Shown piece after piece: positions 27,456 to 39,009 of a stretch of 64,000 nt of DNA. Position 1 is the first letter of the stretch. Each line of letters begins with the position of its first letter. The notes beneath the pieces were generated by a model. It ran no database searches, was not told where the DNA came from, and saw nothing but the letters and a program-made list of their open reading frames with translations. The stretch lies in assembly GCA_028023455.1 (NCBI GenBank), contig JAQFVV010006352.1, forward strand, positions 1,692,204-1,756,203, in the 5' to 3' direction. This stretch comes from Epiperipatus broadwayi. Lineage: Eukaryota > Onychophora > Udeonychophora > Euonychophora > Peripatidae. The position numbers were made by a program, and so were the translations under genes.

Positions 27456-29251
27456 CATATATGCGAATATTTGTAATAACATTGTTAAAGAAGTTAAAAA
27501 TAAAAACTTTAAATATAATAGGAATGATAAATGGTTAAGTCAAATTAATAAATTTAAAAGTTTCCTATTAAATAATGACTTAGTATGTTTAAAGGAGGAC
27601 AAGGGCCTTCGTATGTGTTTGTTTACAAGAGCAAAATATAATGAAAAAGTTATGGATCAAATGAAAAAGCTTAAATTTCAAAATAGTGAAATAATAAATA
27701 TTGATACATCTCGCATGAAATTTATAAATGAAATTTTAAAAAAAGCTAAGAATAAAGCTATTGATAGTCATACATATTATAACTTATATCCATCATCTGC
27801 TATTTGCCCTAGGATATTTTTGAATATAAAGCTACATAAAGAAAATTATCCATTGAGATTGATGGTTGATTTTGGTGGTGCATATTATTATCAAACATGT
27901 AGATATATTGAATTATTACTTTAAGATATTTTAGGTTTTGGAGAATATACTATTTCATCATCGTTTGATTTTGTAGATAAAATTAAGAATATAAATATAG
28001 ATTTACATGACACAATTTGTACTTTTGATATAAATGAAATGTATGGATCAATAGATAGAATAGAGTCAATTAATATTATTTATAATGCTCTTGTTTCAAA
28101 AAATGTAAAGTCTGATATTATAAATTTTATTATAAAAGTATTGCAGTTTATTGATAAAAATATTTATGTTAATTTTAATAATGAATATTATAAAATGAAT
28201 TTTGGTTGGCCAATGGGTCTTCCTGCTGTTGCTCAAATTTGTAATTTTGTTATATCAACATATGAAAGTAAAATTTTAAAACAGTTGAAATATCAAGAAA
28301 TTAAAGTATATCATAGATATGTGGATGATGTTTTTATTGTGGAAAACAAGAATTAATAGTCAATTTATTTAATGAATTAAATGAGATTAAGGATATAAAA
28401 TGGGTTATAACTAAAGAGAAATACAATTCCATAAAATTCTTGGATATTCAAGTTACTCTTAATGATTACAATTTGGATTATCTTATGTTAATTAAACCAA
28501 TTGAAACTAGAGGTTTTATTCCATATGAATCACATGTACCTATGTGTCATAAGCTGTCTGGATTGAAATCATTCTTATTTCGAAATGAAAAATTATGCAA
28601 ATATTCTAGTGATAAAATTAAAAATGTACATTTATTTGTTAATGACTTGTTGAAAATTGGTTATTATAAAAATGCAATTGCTAATATTATTAAAGGATTT
28701 AAAAGAAATCAACACTATAATAAAATTAAAAATAAAAATATCAAAATGAAATGGATTTCAATGCCATTTATATCAGATGAGCAGGTCAAGTTTATTAGGA
28801 AAATGTATAATGGTTTGTGTCATATTGCTTTTTTTTCTCTACAAATAACATAAATAGATTGCTTAATAATTCTAAAATTCAAAATTCAAAGTTTAATCAA
28901 AATTCTATTATATATAGATTGATATGTGGAAGCGGCGTACAATACATTGGTGAATCTAAGTGTACATTTGAGAAGAGAATAAAAGAACATATGCTTTTAT
29001 ATAATAGAATTCAAAAAGAGAATCAATATGGAACAGATGTAAATAAACCTTCATCATCTGTTATATTTGATCATAATAAATCTTGTCAATATGGATTTAA
29101 ATTTGATTATAAAAATATGAAAATTATTCAAATTGAACGTTGTCATAATGAACGTAAAATAAAAGAGGCTATGTTGATTTCAAGAAATCGTCAAATGTTA
29201 ATGAATCGCCAGTCATCAAATGTTAAGATAACAGAATTGTGGGAAATCTGA
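27455..29251 (+). pseudogene. PLE reverse transcriptase-endonuclease, right copy
   Basis: This is the same element as the left copy, in the opposite orientation. Lesions are different: a C-to-T change makes a stop at 27922-27924 (LLL*DILGFG), and one T is lost just after the YVDD motif near 28337, shifting the frame. The linker here lacks the left copy's deletion and runs on through KMYNGLCHIAFFS to the T8 tract, where it meets the endonuclease frame (28817-29251) out of phase by one. The endonuclease is complete: YIGES, R and EH residues, H....C region, and an intact C-terminus ending LWEI. One CxC cysteine reads as Ser (CGSGVQYIG) relative to the left copy. The palindrome centre lies within an uninterrupted frame. 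Confidence 0.9.
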
Positions 29252-29298
29252 ATTGAACTATGGGTATTGTTAAGGGTTGTCTCGTTTTGATTATTCAA

Positions 29299-29360
29299 CG
29301 TTATATAGTTGATAAAGACTACAAAGTGTATAGTCAAAAGTACTTCTAAAAGAATATAAT
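29299..29360 (+). ncRNA. Hammerhead-like 3' tail of right PLE copy
   Basis: Counterpart of the left-copy tail: TTGATAA at 29309-29315, stem GACTA (29317-29321)/TAGTC (29331-29335). The GAAA has become AAAA at 29336-29339, so this copy is further decayed. Confidence 0.45.
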
Positions 29361-29409
29361 TTATATAAATTGTACTGTATTTTGATATATATATTGATTT
29401 GTATATATA

Positions 29410-30549
29410 TATATATACAATCTATAAGTACTTACAGGAATTTTCTCCTAATCACAAAATGTTTAAATATTGTTGACGATTTTATATTTCTTGTGTAAAA
29501 TAGTATTTATTCAATAAATGTCATAATCTTATAAATTTTCCAATGTTGGCTTATTCTGGTAGTTATAGAAATTTTCTATAATATAAAGATTATTTCATTA
29601 AGCATTACTTGGAAATGAATTATTTGTTACATATATATGTATTGAACATTGCATAATTTAAATATTTATCTAAATATAAGGCTTTAAAAAACAAAAAAAT
29701 ACATTTTTTTATACTATAAATATTATTTTAAATAACCATTATTTATAAATAAATGAGCTATTGTTTTATATATATATAATATCAACTATGTAAAAGAATT
29801 GTAGAAGGACTTCATGACGTAGTTGTTAATGCATCAATTTTTTTGTTTATAAATTAGTATTCAAATCAGAGATAGATATACTATGGAATTTTTTAAGTAT
29901 TAGGAAGACAGTGTTTCTTTTTGAGAATATAAACTATATTTAATGAAGCTAGCTATCAAGAGTAAATAATTATTGTTAACTAAAGAATAAAGTTCGCTTT
30001 AAATCTAGGTTGATCACATGAATGAAGACATAACATAATTTTATCTTTGGTAATATTTAATATTTCTATGTGCATTTATATTCATGTTGCAAAATGTAAA
30101 AGTTTTTTAATATAGGCAGCGTTATGAGTAACGTCTTTTTTATTTAGAAATATACTGGAGAGACCCTGTTTTTTTATAGTAGAATTTAAAAAGCTGTTTC
30201 ACCTAGATTTTGCTGATATCTATTTAAAATTTGTATAGTTATAGCAGTAGATATCATAAAATATCTACAGTAAGTGGAATCATTGATCTTAGTCTTAAAA
30301 TAATTTTCTTTTCTGCCTTGAATTTTTATATTCATTACAATTACTTATTTGAATACAGTGGCAATACAAAGATTTATTCCTTTATAATTATTATATAAAA
30401 ATTGTAACAAATCTTTAGAAACAATTTGTTAAATGTTCTTTTTTTTAAAGCAATGTAAACTTAGGTTCATTTTTTATTGCAAGTTTTTGTAGTTTTAATG
30501 AATTTGAATTGACGATTTTAGTACAATTTTTATTACTATATATATATAT
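29410..30549. other. AT-rich spacer, nothing recognised
   Basis: No supported gene, RNA or repeat apart from short TA tracts. Confidence 0.5.
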
Positions 30550-32926
30550 TGTAACGGGATGGGGGGATAGGAAGTGGAAAGTAAATGAATCTGGGTGATG
30601 ACAAAACATCATCACTCACAGCCCATTTGAGATTTAAAATATAAATAGTATAATAAAGGTAAAATATATTTAAGGGAACACGAGATTATAATCTCTGTGA
30701 ACATTGAGAGATCAAAATCTAACTCAGAAGAGCAACTAAAGCATAATTATTATCAACCAGCATTATAAAGTAAATATCAGTATAGGAAATTCTTGTGGGA
30801 AATAATCATCCATCATCATCATTGATGGGAATAAACAAATCAGTACAATAAAATATATAAATCAACAGTCAACCTTGTGACTGGATTGAAAATGGGTCTT
30901 CTTTAGACCAGGCTAACTATTGAGCCTTTGCCAGCTTGGGCAATTATATAAACATAACTTGGATGCACCAGTTTAGTGCCCATCCATTAAAATACACAAT
31001 AATCAGAAATAGAACAATAATCTGGGGCATTTAAAGCATGCTAATCATCATCAATGCTCTGGCCACTAAAGTACTATTAATGTACTGGCCAACTATAAAC
31101 TTAACTTTTAATAAGACTAAAGTAAAATAAAAGATAGTGCATGGGCTTTAAAGAGTATCCTCTTTTGCACCAACCAGGATGATGATGATCATCTCTGGAT
31201 GCCCAAAGCACTAAACACATCCCCATTTATCCGTGTCCGAAATCTAGCTCAGAGAACATAAAGCTCTATTACTGTATGTGAACAAGAGATGATGGAAACC
31301 ATTTTTAACAATTAAATAAGTTTATTAATAAAAATAAAAAAAATAAATGATCAAGGTCTTATAAGGGTTCTGATTTTGAATGGTATACAAAATTATATAC
31401 ACAACTAAAGTTATTACATGGTTTACAATATTTCTTAATAAGTTTCTATAAACGCATATATATATCCGTACCCAGACGTGCGTTTTATAATATACAAGGA
31501 ATACAATTCCAATTAACATAAAATGATTATATAAAAAAAAGAAGTTAAACTTTACATGTATATGCGTACAGACGCGCGATTTAGGTATATACAATTAATA
31601 TTAAAAAAAATGAATTGACATTTAATCAAAAAAATATTAAAATTTTACATATATGAATGTGCGTGTATATACGCACACTGACTTTTATCTATTTCAACTC
31701 GTTACAATAATATTATATTTTTTCATAATTAATTCATTTGGAAAACACAAATTTCACACTTATACGTGTGTATCAATATTAAAAAAAAATCAGTTTAACA
31801 AATTCTATTATAGCTTTCTTTTATTCTTTTACAAAAAATATATAGTCAATTTTCCAGAGGTTAGAAAACTTTTATTAGGTTACCTCTTACCGAATTATCA
31901 ATGTCTTTAAATTTAAAAATATAGATTTAAAAATGTCCATCAAATAAATTATTGAAAAACAACTCACTTTGTATGCAAGTTTATCTGTGCTTCTCTTCGC
32001 ATATGTAGACACAGCAGCATACGTATAAACTATTTATTTACTCAGTTGCTCTCTTGGGTAAGCTGTTTTTTTTTTTTTTTTGGTAATTCCAGGAAATTGT
32101 CATCATCAGGTAAAAGTACATAATTCAGGTATGGTTGGCTTTTTTTTTCTTCTGTAGTCAGTTTCACTTATACTTGGATTTTGTAAACTTCAGGTCAGCA
32201 AGCTGTTTTTCCAGAACACTTTTAAGGCTATGAATTACAAAGAATCTTGACCCATTTTCCTCCATGTAAATTCAAATTCCACCAGTGAATTGTATAGCAG
32301 CCACTTCCTTGCATTCTTAAATCCTCATGGCAGTTCTCTTGATAATTATACTAGCCATCTTTGCAGCTAGCTTTACTATGGCTATTTTCTGCTACAGTTA
32401 CCAACTCTTCACAAAATACTTGAGCCAACTTTATAGCTAGCTCTTCTGCTAACTCTTATAGAACTGCAAGCCAAACTGTTCTCTTTAAAATCACTCTCCA
32501 GACTAACTGATATATTTTTAATCAGTCTTTTATAAACTCATCTGAGGTGTTAACAACACTTTGATTAAAAACAGAGTTTTTATTTTTAGCTCTCTAATCC
32601 CTTTAAAAACATATATGTTTTAATTAATTAAAAAAAATTTCAAAAACAAGTATTGTGTTTTTACATTTCACAATCAGAATAATAATAATAACAATACAAT
32701 ATTTATATTTATTAAGACCTTTTTTAAAACATTAATTTCATAATGAAATTTTATTTTAAACCCAGAGTTATTTAACCCTTTACTTGTTATTATTTTATTT
32801 TAGTAAATGTAGAAAAATGTCTACTATATTTTTGTCTGTGTTTATTTCTAGTTTTCCTTTCAATTTTACATATATATTTATGCACACACACTATATTAGT
32901 GTGTCTATGTAATCCAACTGGTTACA
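30550..32926 (-). mobile_element. Solo-LTR-like unit, 2.38 kb
   Basis: The unit begins TGTAACGGG and ends CTGGTTACA, giving the 5'-TGTAAC...GTTACA-3' inverted ends typical of LTRs. ATATATAT flanks both sides, consistent with a short target duplication but not diagnostic in TA-rich DNA. On the minus strand it starts TGTAACCAGTTGG, with a TTTATAAAAG TATA-like box near 32535 followed by moderately GC-richer sequence. There is no gag-pol frame, no internal direct repeat of LTR size and no primer-binding site. It could be a long solo LTR or a non-autonomous element. Strand is inferred from the TATA-like box. Confidence 0.45.
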
Positions 32927-33059
32927 ATATATATATATGAAGATATTAATTAAAATTACTCCAAATTCACAACTAAACCAGACTAGTTTAGTTTACTTTA
33001 TCATGCATCAAACTATATGAAAAATCTTACCATGATTGAAACTATTTATAAAATTGACA

Positions 33060-33200
33060 TATATATATATATTGATACGAAGATTTTCACGGGTTGCATA
33101 TATAAAAGAAAATATTTTGCGGGTTCATCCGTGTTAAAAAATTTAAATACTGATATACCGACGTTTCAACTTTGATCACACAAGTCATCCACTGATATAT
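33060..33200 (-). mobile_element. PLE-type 3' tail fragment
   Basis: The minus strand contains GGATGACTTG, a short stem around GTGATC, and GAAACGTCGG. This matches the GATGA...GAAACGTCG pattern at the ends of many PLEs, a decayed hammerhead. A hairpin CACGG/CCGTG lies beside it. The core is not catalytically competent. Confidence 0.4.
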
Positions 33201-34920
33201 ATATACTGAATCATTTCTTCCTTATCATATCTCATATTTTAATTAATATCTATTCAGGACTACTAGTTATTTGGAACCATTTACACATTCTCTAACACAC
33301 ATTTTTTTGTAAGATAATCAAATTATGGCCTATAACAAAAAATCAGAAAAAAAGTATAAAGAAGACCTTAATTATATTTCCTGATTAGCCTTAAACCCCC
33401 GTATTAGAGAGAATTGGTTAAAACATAGTTTGAATAATAATTATTTTTATCTAAAGCAGTTTATATTATGGATAGTAGTGTTAATGTGAGATTTGTTAAC
33501 CTACTGCTTTAGTAAAAGGAAAAAAAATGATGTGATATTTATTATTATTTTCTCTCACTATTTCATTGCTTAATTATCTGCAGTAATAAAAATATTGGAA
33601 AGAAGCTATTGAGATTTTTGTTTAAGAAAATTTAATAACAAAATTATAATAATAATAATAGTAAAATACATACTATCTAAATTCATTTACGACCCCCCCC
33701 CCACAACACATTCAATAAATAATTGTCAAGTAACAATAGAATTATTTTTTTGTTCAAGTTAAAATAAATGATGCAAATATAAAACATTAATTTATAACAT
33801 TAATTAGTAATGGTAAAAAGATAAAAATTAATTACCTATATATTTTAGAAGATATAAATAAATTGTCCTAAAAAATATTTTTGTTCAAAAGCTTTTTCAT
33901 TAAATAATAACTTATTAGGAAAATAACAATGTAAATACTTAGTGCAGTTTTTTAATTATAGGTATCTTTTTGTATAAGTGTCTTTGTTTTATGGTAATGG
34001 CTTGATGTTTTTGAGTAGTGCCTCCATTTTTCATTAATTTATTGGATGGGATTGATTTTTTAAATGAATTTTCACTCTCTGGTTTCACATTGGTAGCAAA
34101 TTAGGATTAGGAAAATATTTGCAGTTCAGAGCTCTATTTCAGTAAGAACAGGTTCAGCAATGACAAATGTAAGTTAACTTTGGCTTGCCATGAGTAATAT
34201 TTTACCAATACTTTTAAAGACTTTCATATTGACAATTATGCCGATAGTGGGCTTCTCAGGGTTTAAAAGAAACCACTCTGTTTAATTTCCAACCCCACTG
34301 GTCATTCCAGACTTTGCAATATCTGAGGATATTAATTTTTATGGCAACTAAATAAATTTCCGGTGAATAAATGATTCATTTCATGTTAATATGCAAACTA
34401 ATTCCTGAATTAATAATCCTCTAATCATGGCTGACCCAGCTATATGTATGGCTCTTCTTCATCACTGCTGTTTTTTTTATCAGCACCATTAATTAAATTT
34501 ATTTTAATTTTCAGATCTATCCTTCTGCATGGTATAATTATTCACACCTATAATGGAATCTTGCTGCTATGCAACAATATCTGTTTTTACATTTTTTACT
34601 GTAAATGAATTATTACATTACATTTTTTTATCACAAACTACTTTTTAGATTTTTTTTTAATGGAGTGAAGATAAAAAAAAAACATATATCTTTTATGGTA
34701 TGCATGTCAGACATTTTATAGAAATGTTTCTACTATCCAAAATGCATACTTTACATCTTGAATTTCTTTCAAATGAAATTTTTTTTTTCTGGATAAAATT
34801 TTAATTAGTTTTAGAAGGGTAAAACAATAAAAATAATAAAGATGAGCTAATTTCATTCATTAATACAGCTTCATTCCATCTCACTCTATACATGTGAGTA
34901 TACTTTGTACCAATAAATGA
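33200..34920. other. AT-rich spacer, nothing recognised
   Basis: A C9 run lies near 33692. No gene, RNA or clear mobile element seen. Confidence 0.5.
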
Positions 34921-34921
34921 T

Positions 34922-34923
<2 letters not shown>

Positions 34924-34970
<47 letters not shown>
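34924..34970. repeat. (TA)n microsatellite
   Basis: About 46 bases of TA. A similar short run occurs at 35160-35182. Confidence 0.95.
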
Positions 34971-34973
<3 letters not shown>

Positions 34974-35092
34974 CTATTAGAAACCAGTCAACACTTAGAC
35001 AATATATATATATATAAGAGTCATAAACACAGCTCCCCTATGTACTCACAACTGATACCCACGACCACATACATGTGAAAAAGGTAAATGTT

Positions 35093-35150
35093 CTCCAATA
35101 TATATACTTTGTGTGGAAACAGTACTCATCAGTTGGTTCAGATCACCATC
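35093..35150 (-). ncRNA. Hammerhead ribozyme, degenerate
   Basis: The minus strand keeps CTGATGA (35132-35126) and the upstream stem I strand. Stem II (GTACTG versus CCACAC) and the GAAA position are damaged. Probably inactive. Confidence 0.55.
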
Positions 35151-35466
35151 TCCCGCACCTATATATATATATATATATATATAATCAGTGCTCAGTCTAT
35201 ATTAACATAGTAAATATTCAAACTTTAATGGACAAGTTTCAATCTTCTTCACTCTCCAACTCTTCAGCTATTCATATCATTAAAAATCTGATGACTATCC
35301 AAGTCCTTGTTAATGCCAAAATTGTTATAATGATGTTGAGTATTCCATCATCAGAATTTCAATGAAGAGTTGAAGGATGAACAAGATTAACACTTGTCTG
35401 TTAAAGTTTGAAGATTTGCTTTTTTAATATAAACAGAGCACTTATTGTATACATGTGTGGGAGATG

Positions 35467-35522
35467 ATGATCTGGACCAACTGATGAATGCTGCTTCAGC
35501 ATGAAATACATATATTGATCAT
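35467..35522 (+). ncRNA. Type I hammerhead ribozyme, complete core
   Basis: CTGATGA at 35481-35487. Stem II ATGCTG/CAGCAT closed by CTT, six perfect pairs (35488-35502). GAAA at 35503-35506. A short stem III ATA/TAT with a CA loop gives predicted cleavage after A35514. Stem I pairs CAA (35478-35480) with TTG (35515-35517) and ATGAT (35467-35471) with ATCAT (35518-35522). Compared with the copy at 24188, stem II differs at both ends of one pair (G-C to A-T), a compensatory change that supports selection for structure. Confidence 0.83.
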
Positions 35523-36014
35523 TTATTTTTTTACATGTATGTGATCAGGGATATTAGTTGCATAAGGTGGAATGCATAGTTGTAGGAAGCTTGGAAGTAT
35601 GAGTCGAAGTCCCTTCTAATTATCTTGTTTAATACAAACAATATACTAATATTTGATTACATATACTTCCATGGGTTGTTATTATAATAAAGAATAATAA
35701 TGAGGAGATAATATAAATAGAAATAACCTTCAACTTTTGATGCATTTCTTTAAATCTATAGTAGCTCATTTTTTTGAGCTTTTTGTTGAAATAAAATGGA
35801 TCTATTCTCTATTATATATATGTATAATTAAATACATGTAAAGTACTTATATTTTAAGGTAGATATAATTAGGGAATTTGACAACATAAAATGTGCATAT
35901 TGGAGATCATTTATCTTTTTCACATATGTATCGGTTGTATAAAATGGAGTTGGTTGACTAAAGAGAACCTGAAAATCTGGGTTTTAATATATATATATAA
36001 GTATAATAAAAAAG

Positions 36015-36131
36015 TCCACTAGAATAAAACTACAAAATTTTAAAAATGCCTATATAAAATTGCCTATATTATATTAATCTTCAATCTAATATAGGCATTT
36101 TTAAAATTTAGTAGTTTTATTCTAATGGATT
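36015..36131. mobile_element. Palindromic MITE-like hairpin
   Basis: The arms at 36015-36055 and 36089-36131 pair over about 40 bases (AGAATAAAACTAC, AAATTTTAAAAATGCCTATAT), with a ~33-base loop that itself repeats TGCCTATAT. No coding capacity. Confidence 0.65.
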
Positions 36132-36204
36132 ATATATATATATATTATAGCAGAGATTAAAGTATAAAATTCGTCTCATAAAAGCTTAGCCATTGAAACA
36201 ATTT

Positions 36205-36300
36205 TAATTTAGAAGTAGAATTGAATCACGTACATCCCACATAAAAGGTCACACCTTTCAACTTTGAATCATACATTCTTCATTAGTGTTGAACAACTTA
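36205..36300 (-). mobile_element. Possible PLE 3' tail relic
   Basis: The minus strand has CTAATGA, a stem GAAT/ATTC and TTGAAAGG, spaced like the PLE tail at 33060-33200 (both share CAAAGTTGAAA). Very decayed. Confidence 0.3.
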
Positions 36301-37289
36301 TTGCATTGCCTATATCTTTATTGTATGTTGTAATTTATCATAAACTTGCTTATGTATCTTCATTTTACTCTATTGTATAATGTTAATATTTATATATAAT
36401 TTGATATCAATAAAAAAAATTTATTAAAAAAATAGATTATTAATTTAAAAAACTAAATATTAATTCAATGCATTAAACTATGTTCATCAACAACACTATT
36501 TTACCGTTAAACATTTGTACACATTTTCAAGTTTTTAAATTTAAACAGTGCATTCCTCACTTTAGTTTAATCCGCTCAGAGTTTAGATGATCTTCTTTCA
36601 CTATGGTTGCATTTTGAAGCACCATTTTACTTTTCAAGTGAGTGAAGTATAATTACACACTATCAAGATACAACTTTCTAGCTTACCTAGTAAAGATTGT
36701 TTTACCTGAAAGACATATATAGTGAAAGAAAAACGGTTTAATTTTTTTATCTGGATGTTGGCTTAAGATTTTATAGTTTTACATTTACTTAGGTGGGCAC
36801 CAAAAATCTGTATTTTTGATTTATTTCATTAAAATAATGAATATTGTTTATTAAACTAGCAGTTGTCAAAAATATTTCTATCCTTGATGGAATGTGTTGA
36901 TGTGATAATGGTAATTGAGAGCATCATAAGTACATTAATCTGTGTTTGCATAATTTCATAACACTAAAATTAAATAGTAGATTTTTAAATTACATTAATA
37001 ACATTTTAGTCATAGTTCTGGCACATTTATCAGAACCTTTGAATCACTTGACAAAGGTAATGTAATTTGAAATGCAAATGAACTATTCTGATAGTTGGAT
37101 TCAAGAGCATGATATTATGTATTTTACAATTATTTAGGACTGTGTTAAAAATGTGAATTTTATATTGACTGCATTAAAATATAATTATAATTTATTACAA
37201 ATATTTACACCTTGACGATGATATTTTTCTATCCATATAACTATGTATAAAAAGGGAAATTGCATGTGGTGCATGTTTAGTATTTAAAG

Positions 37290-37333
37290 TATATATATAT
37301 ATATATATATATATACTAAATATATAATATATA

Positions 37334-37373
<40 letters not shown>

Positions 37374-37376
37374 TAT
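37290..37376. repeat. Paired (TA)n tracts with palindrome
   Basis: Two TA runs, the second flanked by TAAACATA and its complement TATGTTTA (37333-37376), able to form a hairpin. The 37390-38280 stretch after it shows no gene. Confidence 0.9.
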
Positions 37377-38289
37377 AATTTACCTTCAAGTGATATGCTC
37401 TCTGTATACATAAATAAGATTTGATTCAATAAGTCTAGTACATGTGCAATTCCCTGAAGATGGTTCCATTAAAATACATGTAGATTAAAAAATAAATGTC
37501 TAATTTTTGTTTATAATTTTCAAAATTTAGATTTTTAAAAACATGTTTAAAAATCTGCATTTTTATTGAATATAGATAATAAAATGTGAAAATAAAAGCA
37601 CCAATCAGAGCTTCTTAATGATTGTTAACATAAAAAAATAGAAAATCACTCTGTATTTTATAAAAGATTTTTGAAAAATTTATATCCAGATTGGTTTTGA
37701 AACAAACATATTCTACAAACTAATTCAAAGATTTTTATATACTGTGCAATAATCCAATAAATAATTTGGCCAGGATTCTGACTAGTGTTTCACCTATAGA
37801 ATTGAAAACATAATTAATTTTGAAGAGAAGATATTGTTGACCAAATTAGCTAACTGGTAATAAAATTATTATATTTATTTTCATCTTATTTTATTATCTA
37901 TTCAAGATCTTCATCAACAAATTTATAATTGAATTATTAAGTGAAATAACTTTATGTTACATACTTAAAAAGCAATAAATTTTTAAGTTTTTATAAATGT
38001 GAATTGACATGATGTCATTAAAGCATATTGTATATGAAATAGAACCACTGAATAATGCTAACTAAAAAGTCAAATATAAAATGTCAAATCATTCTACTCT
38101 CTAGACATTATTTTTTTTCTAGAAAGTTTGAATTTCAAACAGCAAGTTCAAGAGGTAACAGCTTGAATTCTATATTCCAATATTGCTAAATATTGAAATA
38201 CAGACTTATTCAAAACAAAGATTCTGAATTTAAATTAGTAATAATCTTGAATTGCTTATAATCAAATATGGTTATTTTTAAAATTTGCA

Positions 38290-38830
38290 ATCTTTATTTT
38301 CATTAGAAAAGGACTTTATGCAAGGATTTGTCATAACAATCGTCATCAATTTGTAAAACTATTTTGATTTGCAATTGATTATTGCTATTACATCTTTAAA
38401 AAAAATGCAAACCATTGTTTTTTTAAAAACAATAATAATTTTTTAAAATTGTGGCCATTTTGAAAAAGTGATAATCTCATTGGATAGTGACTTCACTAAA
38501 GCCACATTATCTGAAAATAAAATGGTGGCATTGATGGTAAAACATGTATTATAGAATATAGAGATTATTCATTATACTATATACAATATTGAATAATATT
38601 TCACTACGCCATTCTCTTGCAAGATACAATATTGTTTTATGATAGAATTGAAATATGATTAATATATTTTATCTGATTTTAATCAAGTATTTTTGCAAGA
38701 CAGTAAGTAATTTCATTTATTATGTATACAAGGTAAAGGTTTTCATCGCTAACGACTACAAAATCAAAAAAAAAGTGTTTTATTCAGTATGGAAAATAAT
38801 AAAAAGCATATTTTGATTGTAACTAAAAAC
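38290..38830 (+). repeat. Dispersed copy of the 51.8-54.7 kb foldback arm
   Basis: Ordered matches to 54340-54720: ATCATCAATTTGTA, CTATTTTGATTT, GGATAGTGACTT, TATTCATTA, TATACAATATTG, GTAAAG.TTTT and ACTACAAAATCA/ACTAAATCA. The SINE part and the opposite arm are absent, so it is a solitary arm or a related element. Confidence 0.55.
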
Positions 38831-38924
38831 AAAGAGTACTAATATTAAATTTTAAAATATGTAAAATGGGATAAAATATATTTACTCAATGAATATTATA
38901 AATTAAAATTCTTAAAAGCATTAT

Positions 38925-39005
38925 TCTGCTTTTAAATTTTAAATTTTAAAATACGTTTGTGTGGTCAATTGCTAAAAAATTTTAAATTTTAAAATACGTT
39001 TGTGT
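38925..39005 (+). repeat. Short tandem duplication
   Basis: AAATTTTAAAATACGTTTGTGT occurs twice, about 53 bases apart. Confidence 0.8.
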
Positions 39006-39009
39006 AATA

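Larger units (their letters stand above)
25511..29405. mobile_element. Head-to-head pair of Penelope-like elements
   Basis: Two arms of about 1.94 kb are reverse complements of each other with only scattered differences, meeting at a 3-base centre (CGC, 27454-27456). The left arm reads on the minus strand and the right arm on the plus strand. Each contains a 5'-truncated PLE: the RT core, a linker, a C-terminal GIY-YIG endonuclease, then a 3' tail with a hammerhead-like fold. The outer boundaries lie ~150 bases past the endonuclease stop, at the natural 3' end of the element. Both arms are truncated at the same 5' base. Independent indels and a stop distinguish the two copies, so neither is intact. 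Confidence 0.9.
35030..35605. mobile_element. Inverted pair of hammerhead-bearing repeats
   Basis: The left arm (about 35030-35305) is the reverse complement of the right arm (about 35340-35605) at roughly 80% by eye. Shared blocks include ACATACATG, CATCAGTTGG, CAGATCA, CATCTCCC, CAAACTTTAA.GGACAAG-type, CAACTCTTCA and TCTGATGA. The arms meet at a ~35-base spacer. Each carries a hammerhead near its outer side, read outward. The ribozyme region matches that of the 23.3-24.5 kb cluster (ACCAACTGATGA, TTCAGCA.GAAAT), but the rest differs, so it is a sister family. There is no coding capacity. Confidence 0.7.

Noticed and set aside
35075-35365. 96-codon plus-strand open frame
   Set aside because: It lies across the inverted ribozyme repeat and a TA run. 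The sequence is explained by RNA structure and not by protein constraint.
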